Assembly: GCF_008806755.1 (NCBI RefSeq)
Contig: NZ_WAAU01000003.1
Span: 388,996 to 452,995 of the forward strand
Source of the DNA: Tenacibaculum aiptasiae
GTDB lineage: Bacteria; Bacteroidota; Bacteroidia; Flavobacteriales; Flavobacteriaceae
Length of the DNA: 64,000 nt
Direction: 5' to 3'
Shown here piece after piece: positions 61,115 through 64,000 of the stretch. Every line of letters starts with the position of its first letter. The stretch's first letter is position 1. Below the pieces are notes generated by a model. It had not been told where the DNA came from, did no database searches, and saw nothing but the letters and a program-made list of their open reading frames with translations. The translations under genes and the position numbers were made by a program.

Positions 61115-62161
61115 ATGAAATTATCAAAAATCATCTTTACAGGGATTCTTATATCCTTATCACAAATAATAAACGCACAAGAAGCAACTGAAGATAAAAA
61201 CGAATGGAAATCTAATAGGCCAGATGGTCATGCGCCAATAAGTATAATGGGAGATCATTACCACCATAAAGGAGAGGTAATGTTTTCGTATAGATTTATG
61301 TATATGAATATGGAGGGATTACAAAAAGGAAGTGACGCTATTTCAAATACAGAAGCACATAATGCTGGTTATATGGTTACACCACTTTCAATGCCAATGA
61401 AAATGCATATGCTAGGAGCTATGTATGCACCATCTGATAAAGTTACTTTAATGACAATGGTAAATTATATAGAAAACGATATGGATTTACAAATGCGCAA
61501 CATGATGACTGGAATGATCATGCCTTTTTCAACTTCTTCGTCTGGTTTAGGAGATATAAAGCTTGGGATGTTATATAAGTTTATTAACGAAAATAGAGGT
61601 TCGTTACACGCTAATGTTGGTATTTCTATTCCTACAGGAGAATTAAATGCAAAAGATGTAACACCTATGTCAAATCCAAATAAAATTCAATTGCCATATC
61701 CAATGCAAATAGGAAGTGGAACTTATGATGCAGATTTAGGATTAACATACTTAGGGCAAGCAGAAACTGTTTCTTGGGGAAGTCAGTTAAAAGCAACATA
61801 TCGTTTTGGGAAAAATAAGTATGATTATTCTTTAGGAAATCGTTACAGTTTAAATTCTTGGTTTGCAGTTAAAACTCACCAATGGTTAAGTTTTTCAGCT
61901 CGTTTAGAAGGGTTAATTGTAAGTTCAATTAATGGAAGAAATCCTAATTTAAATCCTATGATGGTTACTACTGCAGATACAATGAATTCTGGAGGGAAAT
62001 TTATCAATGGAGGTTTAGGTTTTAATGTATATGCTTTTAAAGGTTCATTAAAAAACCTTCGATTTGGATTTGAATTTAGTACTCCATTATATCAAAACTT
62101 AAACGGAATTCAGTTAAAAAATAAAGAAACAATTACAGCGGGACTACAGTATTCTTTATAG
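61115..62161 (+). CDS. Methionine- and histidine-rich outer-membrane protein
   Basis: This 348-residue protein has a signal peptide (cleavage near INAQEA) and beta-barrel strands ending LQYSL. It contains about 26 methionines, most within residues 45-145, in runs such as MPMKMHMLGAMY and MDLQMRNMMTGMIMP, plus a HYHHKGE segment near the start. Such Met and His clusters are typical of copper- or silver-handling proteins. The general fold resembles the MetA-pathway transporter-like barrels. Copper binding is inference from composition. The TonB receptor follows by 33 bases, so the two are almost certainly co-transcribed. Confidence 0.82.
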   Translation: MKLSKIIFTGILISLSQIINAQEATEDKNEWKSNRPDGHAPISIMGDHYHHKGEVMFSYRFMYMNMEGLQKGSDAISNTEAHNAGYMVTPLSMPMKMHMLGAMYAPSDKVTLMTMVNYIENDMDLQMRNMMTGMIMPFSTSSSGLGDIKLGMLYKFINENRGSLHANVGISIPTGELNAKDVTPMSNPNKIQLPYPMQIGSGTYDADLGLTYLGQAETVSWGSQLKATYRFGKNKYDYSLGNRYSLNSWFAVKTHQWLSFSARLEGLIVSSINGRNPNLNPMMVTTADTMNSGGKFINGGLGFNVYAFKGSLKNLRFGFEFSTPLYQNLNGIQLKNKETITAGLQYSL

Positions 62162-62194
62162 ATTTTAATTAAACATATCAAGTTATTTTTCATT

Positions 62195-64000
62195 ATGAAA
62201 AAGCAAGCATTATTTATATGCCTAGGGTTACTATTGCCTATACTTAACGGTTTTTCACAAACAATATTCAAAGGTAAAGTAGTAAACAATCAAAATAATC
62301 CAATTGTAGGAGCTACAGTTGTATCATTAACAAACAAAAACAAAGGAACCATAACAGATATTGAAGGGAATTTCTCTATAAAATTAGAAGAAGGAACTGT
62401 TCAAATATCAAGTATAGGTTATGAAACAAAAAAAATGCAGTTAAGCAATAATAACCTTATTGTTTTAAAGCAAGTAATAGAAAGTTTAGAAGAGGTTATC
62501 GTTTCAGCAAGTAGAGAAACACAAAAGAGGCAAGAAGTTTCGGCATCTATAGGTTTACTAACTGAAAAACAAATTCAAGAAACCAAAGCTTTCGGAATAG
62601 AACAATTAGTAAATCAAGTGCCGGGGGTATTTATGAGCACCTCAAAAGCTTCTAGTAACGAACAGCATTTTATGGCAACACGTTCGCCAATATCAACAAA
62701 ATCGTTGTTTTTATATGTAGAAGATGGTTTACCAATACGTCCAGTAGCAGTATTTAATCACAATGCATTATTGGAAATGAATAATACAACTTTTGGTAGA
62801 GTTGAGGTGTTAAAAGGACCAGCATCGAGTATTTATGGAAGTGAAGCTATTGGAGGAAGCTTCAATTTTATTACTAAAAATCCTAGAAAAGACTTCGGAG
62901 GTTCTGTTGGGTTTCAAATAAATGATTTGGGACTAACAAAATACGAACTAGAAGCCTCTACAACAGTAAATGAAAAGTATGGTTTTTATGTGGGAGGACA
63001 TCATATACGTAGAGATAATGGAGTGGTTGGACATTCAGATTATGAAAAAACAGCTGTTTCATTTAAAAATGTAAATGATTTTTCTGAAAGTTTGAAATGG
63101 ACTAATAGCTTAACTTATATCGATTATAGATCTGATATGTCTGGTTCTATTTCTGAGAAAAATTATACAGATGGAAATTATGAAAGTAATCAAACATTTA
63201 CAGAAAGAGAAGCTAAAGCATTTAGATTTCGTTCTACATTAGATAAGTATTGGAATGAATCTAATAAAACATCGTTCAATTTCATTTACAGAAATAATGA
63301 AATGAATCAAATACCATCATACAGAATTAGACAAAATAGAGTTAGTGGTGTGTTAGATGGAACTGGAAGAGGAGAAATCAATTCTAATAAATTTAAAAGT
63401 TATGTAGGTTTAATTCAGCATAAAATCGATTTTAATTTTGCAAAATCTAGTTTAATAGTTGGAGCAACTACCGATTTTTCACCTCAAACTTATCAGGCAG
63501 AAAATATCGATGTTGTTGTAGATGTTGCTACTGCTCAAAATATTGATTACTCGGTTAAAAATGGAGATTATATCTTAAAATATCAGGCAGATATATTTAA
63601 TTATGCAGGATATGCACAATTTGAAATTTCACCCATAGAAAAAGTAAAACTAACAGGAGCTTTACGTTACGATGGTTTTACATACGATTATGATAATTTA
63701 GATGAACCTAATTCTGGAGTTCAAGATACTAAGGTAACCTATACAAACTTTTCACCTAAGCTAGGAGTGAATCTAAATTTAACAAAGAGGGCGGGGATTT
63801 ATTCTAATTACTCAAAAGGATTTACACCACCACAAGTGGGAACTTTATTCAGAAATGGGAAGAATACTACAGGAAATGCATTTACTTTAAAACCAGCAGA
63901 ATTTCATAATTACGAACTAGGAGCATATTATTCAATACCATCGAAATTAAAGGTAGATATAGCGATATACCAATTAGATGGTATCAATAGATTAGTTTCT
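62195..64000 (+). CDS. TonB-dependent outer-membrane receptor (3' end beyond window)
   Basis: 602 codons are visible with no stop before the edge. The protein has a signal peptide (MKKQALFICLGLLLPILNGFSQ) and a carboxypeptidase-regulatory-like domain at about residues 25-105 (FKGKVVNNQNNPIVGATVV, GNFSIKLEEG, SSIGYETKK). The plug has VSASRETQKRQEV, FGRVEVLKGPASSIYGSEAIGG and NFITKNPRKD, and barrel strands follow. The block FLYVEDGLPIRPVAVFNHNALLEMN replaces the usual VDGV loop. Its ligand is unknown, but the Met-rich barrel directly upstream suggests a metal or metal complex (inference). A purine-poor leader is typical of these genomes. Confidence 0.9.
   Translation, partial: MKKQALFICLGLLLPILNGFSQTIFKGKVVNNQNNPIVGATVVSLTNKNKGTITDIEGNFSIKLEEGTVQISSIGYETKKMQLSNNNLIVLKQVIESLEEVIVSASRETQKRQEVSASIGLLTEKQIQETKAFGIEQLVNQVPGVFMSTSKASSNEQHFMATRSPISTKSLFLYVEDGLPIRPVAVFNHNALLEMNNTTFGRVEVLKGPASSIYGSEAIGGSFNFITKNPRKDFGGSVGFQINDLGLTKYELEASTTVNEKYGFYVGGHHIRRDNGVVGHSDYEKTAVSFKNVNDFSESLKWTNSLTYIDYRSDMSGSISEKNYTDGNYESNQTFTEREAKAFRFRSTLDKYWNESNKTSFNFIYRNNEMNQIPSYRIRQNRVSGVLDGTGRGEINSNKFKSYVGLIQHKIDFNFAKSSLIVGATTDFSPQTYQAENIDVVVDVATAQNIDYSVKNGDYILKYQADIFNYAGYAQFEISPIEKVKLTGALRYDGFTYDYDNLDEPNSGVQDTKVTYTNFSPKLGVNLNLTKRAGIYSNYSKGFTPPQVGTLFRNGKNTTGNAFTLKPAEFHNYELGAYYSIPSKLKVDIAIYQLDGINRLVS

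Noticed and set aside
1-64000. CRISPR arrays, tRNA or rRNA genes, insertion sequences, prophage
   Set aside because: Reading the gaps (all under 300 bases) showed no regular direct repeats, cloverleaf, transposase or phage gene.

Overview
The window is one contiguous stretch of a low-GC chromosome, densely packed with genes on both strands. Everything points to a marine-type member of the Flavobacteriaceae (Bacteroidota). It carries a full-length sprA (type IX secretion translocon) in the order ruvA-sprA-gcvH-vanZ-tonB, SusC/Oar-like TonB receptors with carboxypeptidase-regulatory N-domains, an S46 dipeptidyl-peptidase, and several families typical of Bacteroidota (DUF4271, DUF4296, DUF5686, DUF6370). 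Promoters repeatedly show the Bacteroidota -7 box TAnnTTTG (or TAnnTTCG) in place of a sigma70 -10 box. Tenacibaculum or a close relative is plausible, but genus is inference. I see no tRNA, rRNA, CRISPR, transposase or prophage, and no stretch over 300 bases without a gene.

Layout. 1-2.8 kb: 3' part of an AddB-like nuclease, then a GNAT acetyltransferase and moaE on the other strand. 2.8-7.7 kb: secreted unknown protein, pgk, small membrane protein, Tas-like aldo/keto reductase, small cytochrome c. 7.7-11.8 kb: DUF6370 lipoprotein, trpS, acyltransferase, TrhA/hemolysin III, CYTH protein, recO. 11.8-20 kb: a heme-type TonB receptor, DUF3817 protein, moaD, and two large envelope genes (DUF5686, AsmA-like). 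20-25 kb: queG, two tandem Aer-type PAS proteins, malic enzyme. 25-35.8 kb: ruvA-sprA-gcvH-vanZ, two TonB paralogues, a hexapeptide acetyltransferase. 35.8-42.8 kb (minus strand): six tightly spaced genes joining an FAD oxidoreductase and a membrane polyferredoxin to a MORN-type protein and three glycosyltransferases. 43-46.9 kb (plus): a divergent four-gene unit with an outer-membrane barrel, a GH113-like lipoprotein, a second lipoprotein and a one-POTRA BamA-like protein. 46.9-53.1 kb: DPP11-like S46 peptidase, sterol desaturase family protein, Oar-like receptor. 53.2-60.3 kb: DUF2064, hemD, DUF4271, polyprenol-phosphate mannosyltransferase, dihydroorotase, DUF4296, epimerase, tyrS. 60.3-64 kb: a locus that looks metal-related, with a 7-Cys miniprotein, a small Cys-motif membrane protein, a very Met-rich outer-membrane protein and a TonB receptor cut by the window end.

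How they fit together. Much of the window serves the cell envelope: outer-membrane receptors powered by the two TonB proteins, protein export through SprA, and glycan or lipid-linked sugar synthesis. Housekeeping genes (pgk, trpS, tyrS, recO, ruvA, queG, hemD, gcvH, maeB) lie between them. The parts most worth a second look are the 60.3-64 kb locus, the free-standing Aer-like PAS pair, the divergent 35.8-46.9 kb redox/glycan region, a dihydroorotase with a substituted metal ligand, and several genes whose -7 box sits so close to the start codon that the mRNA may be leaderless.
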